Source of the DNA: Aquabacterium sp.
GTDB lineage: Bacteria > Pseudomonadota > Gammaproteobacteria > Burkholderiales > Burkholderiaceae_C
NCBI RefSeq assembly: GCF_029946005.1
Contig: NZ_JAQSDR010000041.1
Location: 29,464 to 93,463 of the forward strand
Direction of reading: 5' to 3'
DNA length: 64,000 bases
Each line of letters begins with the position of its first letter. The stretch's first letter is position 1. Positions 49,375-58,079 of this stretch are shown here, piece by piece. The position numbers were made by a program, and so were the translations under genes. The notes under the pieces are model-generated. The model was not told the origin of the DNA and searched no databases. It saw only the letters and a list, made by a program, of their open reading frames with translations.

Positions 49375-49818
49375 TCAGTAGGTCTTGTACGGCAGGAACT
49401 TGCCCGACATGACGATGCTGACCCGGTCACCGGCCGCGTTGGGCTCGCGTTTCAGGTCCATCTTGAAATCAATGGCGCTCATGATGCCGTCACCGAATTC
49501 TTCGTGGATCAAGGCCTTGAAGGTGGTGCCATACACGCTGATGAGTTCGTAGAAGCGGTAGATCAGCGGGTCGGTGGGCACCGAGGTCGGCAGCGAGCCT
49601 TTGTAGGGCACTTCCTGCAGCCACAGCTTGGCCTCGTCGGGCAGGCCGAAGACTTCGGCCACGGTGGCGGCCTGCTCGGCGGTGAAGGTCATCTGTCCCA
49701 GGCAGCCGGCGGTCACCCACTCCTTGCTCAGGCCCACCTTGGCGGCCACGTCCTGCCACTTCAAGCCCTTGCGGACCTTGGCTTCGATGATGAGGTCGGT
49801 CACGTCTTCGCGGTTCAT
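49375..49818 (-). CDS. cynS: Cyanate hydratase (cyanase)
   Basis: The protein has 147 residues, slightly shorter than E. coli CynS (156). Catalytic Arg88, Glu91 and Ser114 are present (IYRFYELISVYG and GDGIMSAIDFKM), matching E. coli Arg96/Glu99/Ser122. It decomposes cyanate with bicarbonate to ammonia and CO2. It follows the DUF1348 gene by 19 bases. The usual partners (CynT carbonic anhydrase, CynX or CynABD transport) are absent here; a two-component system lies next door instead. Confidence 0.95.
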   Translation of the reverse strand: MNREDVTDLIIEAKVRKGLKWQDVAAKVGLSKEWVTAGCLGQMTFTAEQAATVAEVFGLPDEAKLWLQEVPYKGSLPTSVPTDPLIYRFYELISVYGTTFKALIHEEFGDGIMSAIDFKMDLKREPNAAGDRVSIVMSGKFLPYKTY

Positions 49819-49837
49819 GGCGTTTTACTCTTTCAGT

Positions 49838-50254
49838 TCAAAGTTGGCGGTCGGATTCGAGGATGGCGACGTCGTTGATGCTGGCCTCCCGCCGCGCCAT
49901 CAGGCCGCGTTCATCGAAGGTCCAGTTCTCGTTGCCGTGGGCGCGCCACCACTGGCCCGCGTCGTCGTGGTACTCGTATTCAAAGCACACGGCGATGCGG
50001 TTGTCGGTGAAGGCGAACAGGCGCTTCTTGAGCTTGTAGTGATGCTCCTTGGCCCACTTGCGGGTCAGGAAGACCACGATGGCCTCGCGCCCCTGCAGGA
50101 ACTCGCTGCGGTTGCGCCACCACGAGTCCGCGGTGTAGGCCTTGGCACAGCGCTCGGGGTCCTTGCTGTTCCACGCGTCTTCGGCCATCTGAACTTTGAG
50201 GCGCGCGGTCTCTTCGGTGAAGGGCGGCAGGGGTGGGCGGGTGGTCGTGGTCAT
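49838..50254 (-). CDS. DUF1348 (SnoaL/NTF2-like) family protein
   Basis: The protein has 138 residues. [50 protein letters not shown] and the [28 protein letters not shown] ending are characteristic of DUF1348, an NTF2-like fold with a polar pocket. The function is unknown. It lies upstream of cynS in the same direction, so it is probably co-expressed; this pairing suggests a link to cyanate or a related nitrogen compound, not yet tested. Confidence 0.88.
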   Translation of the reverse strand: MTTTTRPPLPPFTEETARLKVQMAEDAWNSKDPERCAKAYTADSWWRNRSEFLQGREAIVVFLTRKWAKEHHYKLKKRLFAFTDNRIAVCFEYEYHDDAGQWWRAHGNENWTFDERGLMARREASINDVAILESDRQL

Positions 50255-50288
50255 GGCCTCACTGTAGGCAGCCTGGGCGGATCACGCC

Positions 50289-50328
50289 ATCACGGGAATC
50301 GTGATTCGCTTGTAGGGCTGGCCCTACA
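50289..50328. promoter_or_regulatory. Two adjacent inverted repeats in the DUF1348-cynS promoter
   Basis: ATCACG-GGAAT-CGTGAT (50289-50305) and TGTAGGGC-TG-GCCCTACA (50311-50328) are both perfect. They lie upstream of the DUF1348 start at 50254 and just past the stop of the response regulator gene at 50334. The second looks like a LuxR/NarL-type response-regulator site. It could also serve as a terminator stem for the regulator gene, though no T-tract follows. Confidence 0.5.
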
Positions 50329-50333
50329 TCGCC

Positions 50334-50996
50334 CTAAACAATGCTCACCAGCTGCTGGCGCACCGCGTACAGCGCTAACTCGACATCGTTGCGCGTGCCG
50401 GTCTTGTCCAGGATGCGCGCGCGGTAGGTGGACACGGTGTTGGGCGACAAGCTCAACAACTCGGCGATCTGGCCCACGCTGCGGCCCTCCGCCAGCAGCA
50501 AGAAGACCTGGTGTTCACGCCGCGACAAGGTCTCGTGCGCGGGCTGGTCGCGCACTTCGCTGAGGGACGTGGCCAGGGCCTCCGCCACGCTGGCGGTCAG
50601 GTAGATGCCACCGGCAGCGGCCTTGCGCAGGGCCATCACCATCTCGTCGGGGTCGGCGCTTTTGTTGAGGTAGCCCGAGGCGCCCGCGCGCAGGCAGCGC
50701 ACGGCAAATTGCTTGTCGGGGTAGGTGCTGAGCATGAGCACCGCCAGCTTGGGGTACTCGGCCTTGAGTTGTTTGAGCACCTCCAGCCCATCGCGCCCGG
50801 GCATGGCGATGTCCAGCATCACCACGTCCAGACCCGGCCCGTCTGCCGCATCCATCAACTGGCGCGCCCGTTGCAGGGCCTGCACGCCATCGGCCGCGTC
50901 GGCGACCACGGCCAGGTCGTCGGCATCGCCCAGCACCTGGCGCAGGCCTTGACGCACGATCAGGTGGTCGTCCACCAGCATCACCTTGATGGTCAT
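50334..50996 (-). CDS. NarL/LuxR-family response regulator
   Basis: The protein has 220 residues: an N-terminal receiver domain with phosphoacceptor Asp62 (VVMLDIAMPGRDG) and conserved KSAD, then a LuxR-type helix-turn-helix (LSRREHQVFLLLAEGRSVGQIAELLSLSPNTVSTYRARIL). The kinase stop overlaps its start by four bases (ATGA). It likely binds the inverted repeat next to its own gene and controls DUF1348-cynS; this is inference. Confidence 0.92.
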   Translation of the reverse strand: MTIKVMLVDDHLIVRQGLRQVLGDADDLAVVADAADGVQALQRARQLMDAADGPGLDVVMLDIAMPGRDGLEVLKQLKAEYPKLAVLMLSTYPDKQFAVRCLRAGASGYLNKSADPDEMVMALRKAAAGGIYLTASVAEALATSLSEVRDQPAHETLSRREHQVFLLLAEGRSVGQIAELLSLSPNTVSTYRARILDKTGTRNDVELALYAVRQQLVSIV

Positions 50997-52201
50997 GCGG
51001 CGCGCTCCTGCGCCGGTCGCGACAAGCCCTGCGCGGCCACCTGGTACAGCGGCATGCTCAGGATCAGCTGGGTGCCTTTGTCCAGCTGGCTGTCGATGTG
51101 CAACCAGCCGCCAAAGTGGCCGGCCCGCTCGCGCATGCCCATCACGCCATAGGCGTGGGGGCTGTTGAACACGCTGGGTGGCGCGCCCCGGCCGTTGTCC
51201 TTGACGCGCACGGTCAGGTCGCTGGGCATGGCGCAGATGCGGATGTCCACCTCGGTGGCCTGCGCATGGCGCGCCACGTTGCTCAGCATTTCCTGAAAGA
51301 TGCGGAACACGGCGGTGGCCAGTGGGCCTTCAGGGGCGTTCACGCCGGGCGCGATCTCCAGGCTCCAGTGGCAGCGCATCTCGCTGCTGTCCTTGAAGTC
51401 TTGCGCCTGCCATTCCAGCGTGGGCCAAAGGCCCTGGTGATCGAGGATGGAGGGGCGAAGGTCGGTGATGATGCGGCCGACGTTGTCCACGGCGCCATCG
51501 ATCAGGCCGCGCATGTCCTGGCATTTGCAGCGCAAGGCGGGCTGGTCGGCCACGCGCTTTTCCAACCAGCTCACGTCCATCTTCAAGCCCACCAGCAGGC
51601 TGCCCAGTTCGTCGTGGATCTCGCGTGCGATGCGCTGACGCTCGGTCTCGCGCACCCCATCGATGTGGGCTTGCAATTCACGCAATTGGCTCAGGGCCTG
51701 GCTGAGGGCTTGGGTGCGTTCGGTCACGCGGTGCTCCAGCTCGTCGTTCGCCTGGCGCAGCCGCGTTTCCTGTTCGCGGCGGTTGCTGATGTTGACGAAG
51801 GTGACCACGGCGCCCAGCACCTGCCCGCCATCCAGGATGGGGTAGGAGGAGTATTCGGACGCGAAAGAGGTGCCGTCGGCCCGCCACAAGACTTCGCTGT
51901 CAATGCGGCAGGGCACCCCGGCCCGGAAGGCGTTGTAAATGGGGCAGCATTCGACCGGGTAGTGCCCACCCTCGGCATCGGTGTGGTGCATCAGCTCGTG
52001 CATGTTGCGGCCCAGCACCTCTTCGGGCTCGTGGCCCAGCATGTGCGCCCCCGCCCGGTTGATGAAGGTGCACAGGCCGTCCATGTCGATGCCATAGACG
52101 CCTTCGCCAGTGGACTCCAGCAAGAGGCTCAGGCGGTCGCGCCAGACGGCCGCCGCTCGGGAGGCCTGGACACCGCTGGGAACGTGGAATGAGGTGGACA
52201 T
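50993..52201 (-). CDS. Cytoplasmic PAS sensor histidine kinase (NarX/DesK class)
   Basis: The start at 52201 (MSTSFHVPSG) is a choice; 52240 is also possible. Numbering from 52201, 402 residues: PAS domain about 25-140 (ESTGEGVYGIDMDG, with the HHTDAEGG and ECCPIYNA segment typical of PAS domains with a conserved Cys/His loop), then a coiled coil, HisKA_3 with His196 (RQRIAREIHDELGSLLVGLKMD), and HATPase_c (VRVKDNGRGAP, YGVMGMRERAG). No membrane segment, so it senses a cytoplasmic signal. Cysteines in the PAS loop could hold a metal or redox center. Confidence 0.87.
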   Translation of the reverse strand: MSTSFHVPSGVQASRAAAVWRDRLSLLLESTGEGVYGIDMDGLCTFINRAGAHMLGHEPEEVLGRNMHELMHHTDAEGGHYPVECCPIYNAFRAGVPCRIDSEVLWRADGTSFASEYSSYPILDGGQVLGAVVTFVNISNRREQETRLRQANDELEHRVTERTQALSQALSQLRELQAHIDGVRETERQRIAREIHDELGSLLVGLKMDVSWLEKRVADQPALRCKCQDMRGLIDGAVDNVGRIITDLRPSILDHQGLWPTLEWQAQDFKDSSEMRCHWSLEIAPGVNAPEGPLATAVFRIFQEMLSNVARHAQATEVDIRICAMPSDLTVRVKDNGRGAPPSVFNSPHAYGVMGMRERAGHFGGWLHIDSQLDKGTQLILSMPLYQVAAQGLSRPAQERAA

Positions 52202-52250
52202 GGGCTCAGCGCGTGCAAGGCCCATGCCACCCGCTTTCATGGCGCGGGAA

Positions 52251-53204
52251 TCACAGACCGAATGCGGTCTTCAACGCCACGGCCACCGCCGCGTGCGCCT
52301 GCAGGCCTTCGGGGATGAAACGCCCCATGTTGATGAAATCGTGGATCACGCCGGGCCACACCGTCAGTTGCACGGGCACGCCCGCGTCCTGCAAGACTTT
52401 GGCGTACTTTCGGCCTTCGTCGGCCAGCGGGTCGCATTCGGCTAAGCCGATCCAGGCCGGGGCCACGCCCTGGTGGCTGGCGGCCAGCATGGGTTCGCGG
52501 CGCCAGTCGGACTTGAAGCCCGGGCCCCGGGCCTGCGTCTCGAACCAGCGCATCAAGGGCTCGTCCAGCATCAGGTTCTGTGAAGAAAAGACCTTGTAGG
52601 ACTCGGTCACGGCCGAAGGCTCGACCGAGGGGTAGAACAGCACCTGCAGCGCCAAAAGCACGCCGGCATCACGGGCCATCAGGGCCACGGCGGCGCTGAG
52701 CGTGCCACCCGCGCTGTCACCGCCCACCGCGATGCGGCGGGGGTCCAGGCCCAGGGAGACGCCTTCGGCGACCAGCCATTGCAGGGCCGCGAACGAATCG
52801 TCCAGGCCGGCGGGGAAGGGGTGTTCGGGGGCCAGGCGGTAGTCGATGGCGACCACGGCCGCGCCGCTTTGCTGAGCAATGCGGCGGCACATGGCTTCAC
52901 AGGTGTCGATGCCGCCCACCACGAAACCGCCGCCGTGCAGGTACAAGAGCACAGGCAGGCAGGCGTCATGGTTGGGCGCCCACAGGCGCGCGGGGATGGC
53001 ACCGGCCGGGCCGGGGATGCTGAAGTCATCGACCCGGGCAACCTCCACCCGCTCGCCCTCCATGGCGCCCACCCCCATGCGGTAGGACAGGCGCGCTTGC
53101 GCCACCGGTTGCTGGTGCAAAGCGGGCAGGCCCGCGCGCGCGACCTTGTCGAGCATCTTGCGGGTCATCTCGGTCAGGAAACTGGCGGTGTTGGCCATGG
53201 GCAT
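52251..53204 (-). CDS. Alpha/beta hydrolase of the hormone-sensitive lipase family
   Basis: The protein has 317 residues with an AAGGAC site. The oxyanion motif HGGGFVVGG (90-98), nucleophile Ser164 in GGDSAGG, Asp in CDPLADEG and His in VIHDFINM complete the HSL catalytic set. Esterase action on short acyl esters is likely. No signal peptide. It is downstream of an exported unknown gene on the same strand. Confidence 0.9.
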   Translation of the reverse strand: MPMANTASFLTEMTRKMLDKVARAGLPALHQQPVAQARLSYRMGVGAMEGERVEVARVDDFSIPGPAGAIPARLWAPNHDACLPVLLYLHGGGFVVGGIDTCEAMCRRIAQQSGAAVVAIDYRLAPEHPFPAGLDDSFAALQWLVAEGVSLGLDPRRIAVGGDSAGGTLSAAVALMARDAGVLLALQVLFYPSVEPSAVTESYKVFSSQNLMLDEPLMRWFETQARGPGFKSDWRREPMLAASHQGVAPAWIGLAECDPLADEGRKYAKVLQDAGVPVQLTVWPGVIHDFINMGRFIPEGLQAHAAVAVALKTAFGL

Positions 53205-53272
53205 GTCCTTCGTGTTCGGCGTTCAAGGCCAGCGCGGCCTGCCCGCATTGTCACGGAGAAGACAAAGCCCCA

Positions 53273-53983
53273 TCAGGGCGCGGAGACCCGCATTTCGAGC
53301 ACTTCCTGGTCGTCGCGGCTGGTGTCTTCGGTGGACAGCACGCCGCGCCGACTTTGCTGCACCTGGCCGCCGCGCTGGGCCACCGCCGTCCAGGCCCCCA
53401 GGGGCACCTGCACCGTGGTCATGACTTCGGTCGATTCGGTCTGCCCGTCGGGGCCGTAGGCGGCCTGCTGGGCCACGCGGGCCTCCAGCTCCACAGTGAC
53501 CAGTTGACCGCCCGCCCACCGGGGGCGCACGGTGATGCCGCGGCCCGTGTCCACCAGCGTGGTCGAGGACCAGGCCTGCCAGCCACCGCCGCCGTTGCGC
53601 GCTTCCGGGTTGACCAGGTGGGTGCCCCCCGGGCCGCCCACGCCAAACTGCCATTGCGTCACCGGACGACTGCTGCCCAGGTAGATCCGCGCCTTGCCGC
53701 CGTTGAGTACCTGGAGTTGTTGCAAGCCGGTTTCACTGCGCGAACGCGTGGTCGAGGTGATCACCGCACCGGCCCGGCCCTGCACGCCGCCCCGGCTGTC
53801 CACGATGATTTCGCCGGTGCGCAGCCCCGCGCCCTGGCGCTGCTGGTCGGTGGACGAACTCATGCGCCACTCCACCAGCAGGTTGCGCTGGGGCAGGGAA
53901 GGTTGCGCCTGGGCGCTGAAGGCGGCCCAAGCCACCACGGCCAGCGCCGAAGCTTTCGTTCTGAACTTGCTCACCATGGTCAT
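53273..53983 (-). CDS. Exported beta-rich protein of unknown function
   Basis: The start at 53983 with GGAGA at ideal spacing gives 236 residues and a signal peptide (VAWAAFSAQA). The mature part is beta-rich with two conserved-looking blocks: QRNLLVEWRM and GLQQLQVLNGGKARIYLGSS, then RPRWAGGQLVTVELEARV and VQVPLGAWTAVAQRGG. This layout loosely recalls secretin-like (GspD/PilQ) C-terminal domains, but no clear signature is seen. It is divergent from the HDOD gene at 54195. Confidence 0.7.
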   Translation of the reverse strand: MTMVSKFRTKASALAVVAWAAFSAQAQPSLPQRNLLVEWRMSSSTDQQRQGAGLRTGEIIVDSRGGVQGRAGAVITSTTRSRSETGLQQLQVLNGGKARIYLGSSRPVTQWQFGVGGPGGTHLVNPEARNGGGGWQAWSSTTLVDTGRGITVRPRWAGGQLVTVELEARVAQQAAYGPDGQTESTEVMTTVQVPLGAWTAVAQRGGQVQQSRRGVLSTEDTSRDDQEVLEMRVSAP

Positions 53984-54194
53984 CCATCGTCTCCGGACAT
54001 GAATCTTCCTGTTCATCATCGCCTTGGCCATCAATGCAGGCAAGTGCGGGGTTGCACCCACGCTTTTCCACGGCTTGAAAAGTGCGCCTTGCCCGATGCT
54101 CAAGTCTTGACCCCAAGGGTCGATAAGCAGACTGAGCTGTCTTCCGCTTCTGGGGGCAGTGTCCACATGGTTTCAATCGAGATGGAGGCTGGCG

Positions 54195-55022
54195 ATGCAG
54201 CTCGAAGCACTTTTCAAACAACCCCAGGCCCTGCCGGCCGTGCCCAAAATCGTTCACGAGCTGATCGACAGCTTCAACAACGACGACATTTCCATCGACG
54301 TCATCGTGCGCAAGATCGCCGCCGACCCGGTGCTGTCGGCCCGCTTGCTGCGCCTGGGCAATTCGGCTTACTACCATGTGTCGCGCAGCATTGGCACCGT
54401 CAATGACGCCGTGGCCATGCTCGGTTTCGTCACGGTGCGCACCCTGGTCATCAGCTCGGGCCTGACCGGAGGCTACAAATCCATGCCCGGCATGGACCTG
54501 AACAAATTCTGGCGCTATAGCATGCACACCGCCGCCGTGGCGCGCTGGGTGGCCAAGGCCGCCCATCAAAACGTGGACCTGGCCTTCACCGTGGGCCTGA
54601 TGCATGGCATCGGCCAACTGGTGATGCACGCCGGCATGCCCGAGCAGATGCTGCACCTGGACAAGCTGGCCAGCCCGCTGGACCCACGCCGCATCGACAT
54701 GGAACGTACCTCGTTTGGCTACAGCTTCGCCAACGTCGGCGCCGAGCTGGCCCGCCAATGGAAGTTCCCGCCCGCGTTCAGCGAGGCCATCGCCAACTTC
54801 CCCGATCCCATGTCCCACGCGCCCTTTGACGCGGTCGCTGGGGTGCTGCACGTGGCCGCCTGGCGTGCCCGAGCCGAGCACAACGGCCTCGTCGGCGAGG
54901 AGCTGGCGGCAACCGTGCCCACCGAGGTCTGCATCAAACTGGGCCTCAAGCCTGAAAACCTGCTGATCGACATGCCGCCCTTGGCAGAGTTGTGCGAAGG
55001 CATGGAAGCCTTGCTGGGCTGA
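54195..55022 (+). CDS. HDOD domain protein
   Basis: The ATG at 54195 follows a GGAGG site and gives 275 residues. The HDOD pattern is clear: LPAVPKIVHELIDSFNNDDISIDVIVRKIAADPVLSARLLRLGNSAYYHVSRSIGTVNDAVAMLGF. No other domain is fused. It resembles the protein at 1676-2506 in architecture. Family members organise signalling to motility or twitching, but the partners here are unknown. It converges on priA. Confidence 0.85.
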   Translation: MQLEALFKQPQALPAVPKIVHELIDSFNNDDISIDVIVRKIAADPVLSARLLRLGNSAYYHVSRSIGTVNDAVAMLGFVTVRTLVISSGLTGGYKSMPGMDLNKFWRYSMHTAAVARWVAKAAHQNVDLAFTVGLMHGIGQLVMHAGMPEQMLHLDKLASPLDPRRIDMERTSFGYSFANVGAELARQWKFPPAFSEAIANFPDPMSHAPFDAVAGVLHVAAWRARAEHNGLVGEELAATVPTEVCIKLGLKPENLLIDMPPLAELCEGMEALLG

Positions 55023-55032
55023 GGCTTTCCTC

Positions 55033-57216
55033 TCAGATCGACAGCGGGTCGACATCGACCGCCCAACGGACCAGTCCGTTGCGGCGGTTTTTGTGCGCCG
55101 TGTCCAGCCACAGCGGCTGGCTGTCGGTCAGGAAACGCTGCAAGGCGGCGCGGTTGGGTGACTCGATCATCATCTGTGCCCGCTCGATGTTGGCCACGCG
55201 TTGCACTGGCGTGGGCACGGCCGGGTACAGGGTGACGCAGCCCAGGGCATCCGCCAGGGGCTTGGCCGCTTCGGCGGCGTCTTTCAGGAAGGCCTGAGCC
55301 GCCTCTTGGGTCTTGCCCTCGGCACGCAGCATGGCCAGGCTGGCATAGGGCGGCAAGCCCGCCATCTGGCGTTCTTCCAGTTGCTTGGCGGCAAACGCCG
55401 GGTAGTCGTAGGCACGCAGTGACTGGTACAGCGGGTGCGTGGGGTGCCAGGTCTGCACCCACATCTCGCTGCGGCCCGCCGCTTCGGCGTCGCGTCCGGC
55501 ACGGCCCGCCGCTTGCAGCAAAAGCGAGAATTGGCGCTCGGCCGCGCGGAAGTCGCTGGCGAACAAGGCCGCATCGGGATTCACAGCCGCCACCAGGGTG
55601 ATGCGGCGGAAGTCGTGCCCCTTGGCCACCATCTGCGTGCCCACCAGCACATCGATCTCACCCGCGTGCACGCTGGCCAGTTGCGCTTCCAGCGCGCCTT
55701 TCAGACGGGTCACGTCGGCATCGATGCGGCCGATGCGGGCGTTGGGCATGGCGGCGGCCAGTTGCTCTTCCAGGCGCTCGGTGCCCCGGCCCACGGGCTG
55801 GATGTCGGTGTTGCCGCAATCCGGGCAGGCGCGCGGCACGCGTTCGGTGAAGCCGCAGTGGTGGCAGCGCAGGGTGCGGTCCTGCTTGTGGAAGACGCGC
55901 CAGGCGCTGCAATGCGGGCAGCCGCTTTTCCAGCCGCAGTCGCTGCAGTGCAGCACCGGCGCATAGCCTCGGCGGTTGAGCAGCACCAGGCTTTGCTCGC
56001 CCCGCGCGGTGCGCTCTTCGATGGCATGCAACAACTCTTGCGCCACGGGCGGCGGCTCCTGGCCCATGGTGGGTTTGAGCACCTTGGACAGGTCAAGCAC
56101 ACGCACGCGTGGCATCACGCCATCGCCCACACGGGCGGGCATGGCCAGGCGCTGGTAGCGGCCGGCCCCGCCTTCGCTGACGGGCAGGGCGTTGAACCAG
56201 CTCTCCAGGCTGGGCGTGGCAGAGCCCAGGATCACGGGCACCTTTTCAAGCCGGGCGCGGTACACGGCCAGATCGCGGGCCGAGTAGCGGGCGCCGTCTT
56301 GTTGTTTGTAACTGGGGTCGTGTTCTTCATCGACCACGATCAGACCCAGGCGCGGCAGGGGTGTGAACACCGACAGGCGCGTGCCCAGGATCACGTCGGC
56401 CTGGCCCAGGTGGGCCATCAGCCAGTGGCGCAGCCGCTGGGCCGGTGTCAGGGCGCTGTGCAGGGACACGATGCGCCGCCCGATGAAGCGCTCGGCCACG
56501 CGGGCTTCCAGCTGTGGCGTCAGGTTGATCTCGGGAACCATGATCAGCACCTGGCGGCCTTCGTCCAGCGCGCGTTGGGTCTGGCGCAAGTAGACCTCGG
56601 TCTTGCCGCTGCCGGTGCTGCCCCACAACAGGCAAGGCTGGTCGCCAGGCTGGGCCAGCGCGTCCAGGGCCTGGGCCTGCTGCTCGGTCAGCTCCGGCAA
56701 GGTCGGAGGTGTCGCCGCTGGCAGGGGCTCCAGCAAGGCCTTGTCCAAGCGCTTGCGTCGGCGCTGCCATTGCAGGGCATCGAGTTGGCGCAACTCGGGC
56801 GGCAGCACCATCAAGGCCATTTCACCCAGACTGCGCTGGTAATACGCTGCGGCAAAGGCCACCAATTGGCGCCAGGTGCGCGGCAAGGGCGGCAGGCCCG
56901 ACAGCACCTCGGCCACCTCTTTCAAGTCGGCCTGGGCCCACAGCGACGCCTCGCCCTGCGGCGCGTCATCCCACACCACCCCGGTCACCACCCGGCGGCC
57001 CAGAGGCACGCGGACCAGCTCACCAGGCAGCAGCGCCACCTCGCTGAGGTAATCCAGCGCCCCCCACAGCCCGCTGTGTTGAGGCGCCTCCACGACCACG
57101 CGAACCCGTTGACGGACTGCTTCGGTCGTCAAACTGGGCTCCAAAGTGGGCCGGGGCGGGCAACGGAACAGGGCAATCGTGTCTCCGAACTTCTGACAAG
57201 GTGTGAAAGGATGCAC
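55033..57216 (-). CDS. priA: Primosomal protein N' (replication restart helicase PriA)
   Basis: The protein has 727 residues. It has the N-terminal 3'-DNA-binding domain, Walker A GSTGSGKTEVYLRQ, a DEEH box (VVDEEHDPSYKQQDG), and the zinc-binding insert with eight cysteines (LHCSDCGWKSGCPHCSAW, LRCHHCGF, ACPDCGN). It reloads the replisome at stalled forks. The ATG at 57216 is close to a duplicated repeat region that contains its promoter. Confidence 0.95.
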   Translation of the reverse strand: MHPFTPCQKFGDTIALFRCPPRPTLEPSLTTEAVRQRVRVVVEAPQHSGLWGALDYLSEVALLPGELVRVPLGRRVVTGVVWDDAPQGEASLWAQADLKEVAEVLSGLPPLPRTWRQLVAFAAAYYQRSLGEMALMVLPPELRQLDALQWQRRRKRLDKALLEPLPAATPPTLPELTEQQAQALDALAQPGDQPCLLWGSTGSGKTEVYLRQTQRALDEGRQVLIMVPEINLTPQLEARVAERFIGRRIVSLHSALTPAQRLRHWLMAHLGQADVILGTRLSVFTPLPRLGLIVVDEEHDPSYKQQDGARYSARDLAVYRARLEKVPVILGSATPSLESWFNALPVSEGGAGRYQRLAMPARVGDGVMPRVRVLDLSKVLKPTMGQEPPPVAQELLHAIEERTARGEQSLVLLNRRGYAPVLHCSDCGWKSGCPHCSAWRVFHKQDRTLRCHHCGFTERVPRACPDCGNTDIQPVGRGTERLEEQLAAAMPNARIGRIDADVTRLKGALEAQLASVHAGEIDVLVGTQMVAKGHDFRRITLVAAVNPDAALFASDFRAAERQFSLLLQAAGRAGRDAEAAGRSEMWVQTWHPTHPLYQSLRAYDYPAFAAKQLEERQMAGLPPYASLAMLRAEGKTQEAAQAFLKDAAEAAKPLADALGCVTLYPAVPTPVQRVANIERAQMMIESPNRAALQRFLTDSQPLWLDTAHKNRRNGLVRWAVDVDPLSI

Positions 57217-57218
57217 GC

Positions 57219-57382
57219 AAGTGCTTGATTTCAGGGGCTCTCACCCTTATCCACGGGGTCTGTGGATAACTTTGTGGGAAACCCACGCAGATTCGCGCTA
57301 AATGCTTGTCACACCGTCGTTTCGCTTAAATTGCCACAAGATGAGGCAACCAGGGTCTTTCTATATGAATCAAGGACTTAGC
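57219..57382 (+). repeat. Direct repeat unit 1 (about 164 bp)
   Basis: The unit begins with AAGTGCTTGATT, contains TGTGGATAACTTTGTGGG (from 57261) and ends with AATCAAGGACTTAGC (57368-57382). The same blocks occur at nearly equal offsets in unit 2 (57666-57828): 42 versus 41 bases and 149 versus 148 bases from the left end. The sequence between blocks has diverged, so the copies are old or only the blocks are under selection. Confidence 0.7.
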
Positions 57383-57665
57383 GGCTTGGCACCGACAGGG
57401 TTCGCTCGGCGGCAGCATGCCCCATGCTTGTGCATCGGGTTGGGTGGAAATGGGGATAACTGATTTGCCCTGAGGTCAAACCAAGGGTTTAACCTAGTTG
57501 CTCGAAACCTTACAAGCGTTGTCGTCCTTGTGCCAGCTGCAGGGCCGCGTTGAACGCATTGTTCCATGAGCGTGCGTCCTAAAAACCGGCAACTTGTCGA
57601 GGGGCGCGCGCAGATTCTTGGTCCTTGCTCACCTCTTTCAAAGTTGATCAGCAACAGACGTCGCT

Positions 57666-57828
57666 AAGTGCTTGATTCACATAGGCCCGATCTTGTCCAC
57701 CAAAGCTGTGGATAACTTTGTGGGAAACCTCTGCACACCGACGCTAACTCTTTGTCAGCAGAGGGTTTCCCCCGTTCTGCCCAAACTTGAGGCACGGCCA
57801 AAGAATTCAATAAAATCAAGGACTTAGC
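57666..57828 (+). repeat. Direct repeat unit 2 (about 163 bp)
   Basis: This is the second copy of the unit at 57219-57382, in the same orientation. Shared blocks are AAGTGCTTGATT (57666-57677), TGTGGATAACTTTGTGGG with GAAACC (57707-57729) and AATCAAGGACTTAGC (57814-57828). Unlike unit 1 it carries an internal inverted repeat after the DnaA-box-like site. Confidence 0.7.
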
Positions 57829-58079
57829 ACATGTACTCGGCATCTGCGAGGGAGTGATTACAAAATGCAACATGCGCTTTCTCGGTGCATTCATTTTGGG
57901 GATAAGTGGCCCCCGCATATCACAAAACCTTCCAACAACCAGCGCCAGGAGGCAGCGGTTTTTGTGCTATGCAGCACCGCACAAGGAAAACCCGGTTTGA
58001 TGGTAAACAAGCGTTTGAAGCGGGTATGCTTACGCCTTCACCTTCCCACTTTCTTCCATCTTTGTTGAGAGACATTGCA

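Larger units (their letters stand above)
57217..58079. other. 863-bp gene-free region with direct repeats and DnaA-box-like sites
   Basis: No credible gene; less G+C-rich than surroundings. It contains two ~164-bp related units (listed separately) and five DnaA-box-like nonamers: TTATCCACG at 57247-57255, and TGTGGATAA or TGGGGATAA (reverse orientation) at 57261-57269, 57451-57459, 57707-57715 and 57897-57905. Those at 57261 and 57707 match TTATCCACA exactly. It also contains an inverted repeat (GGGAAACCTCTGC at 57722-57734 with GCAGAGGGTTTCCC at 57758-57771). It must hold the priA promoter and the promoter of the gene at 58080. Confidence 0.65.

Noticed and set aside
57370..57918. Two short minus-strand frames in the priA upstream region sharing GFPQSYPQ-like starts
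   Set aside because: Their similarity simply reflects the DNA repeat; no ribosome sites or plausible domains.
57217..58079. Calling this region the chromosome origin
   Set aside because: dnaA, dnaN, gyrB, rpmH or parAB are not seen nearby, and GC skew cannot be judged from this window. Only a DnaA-box-like cluster is claimed.
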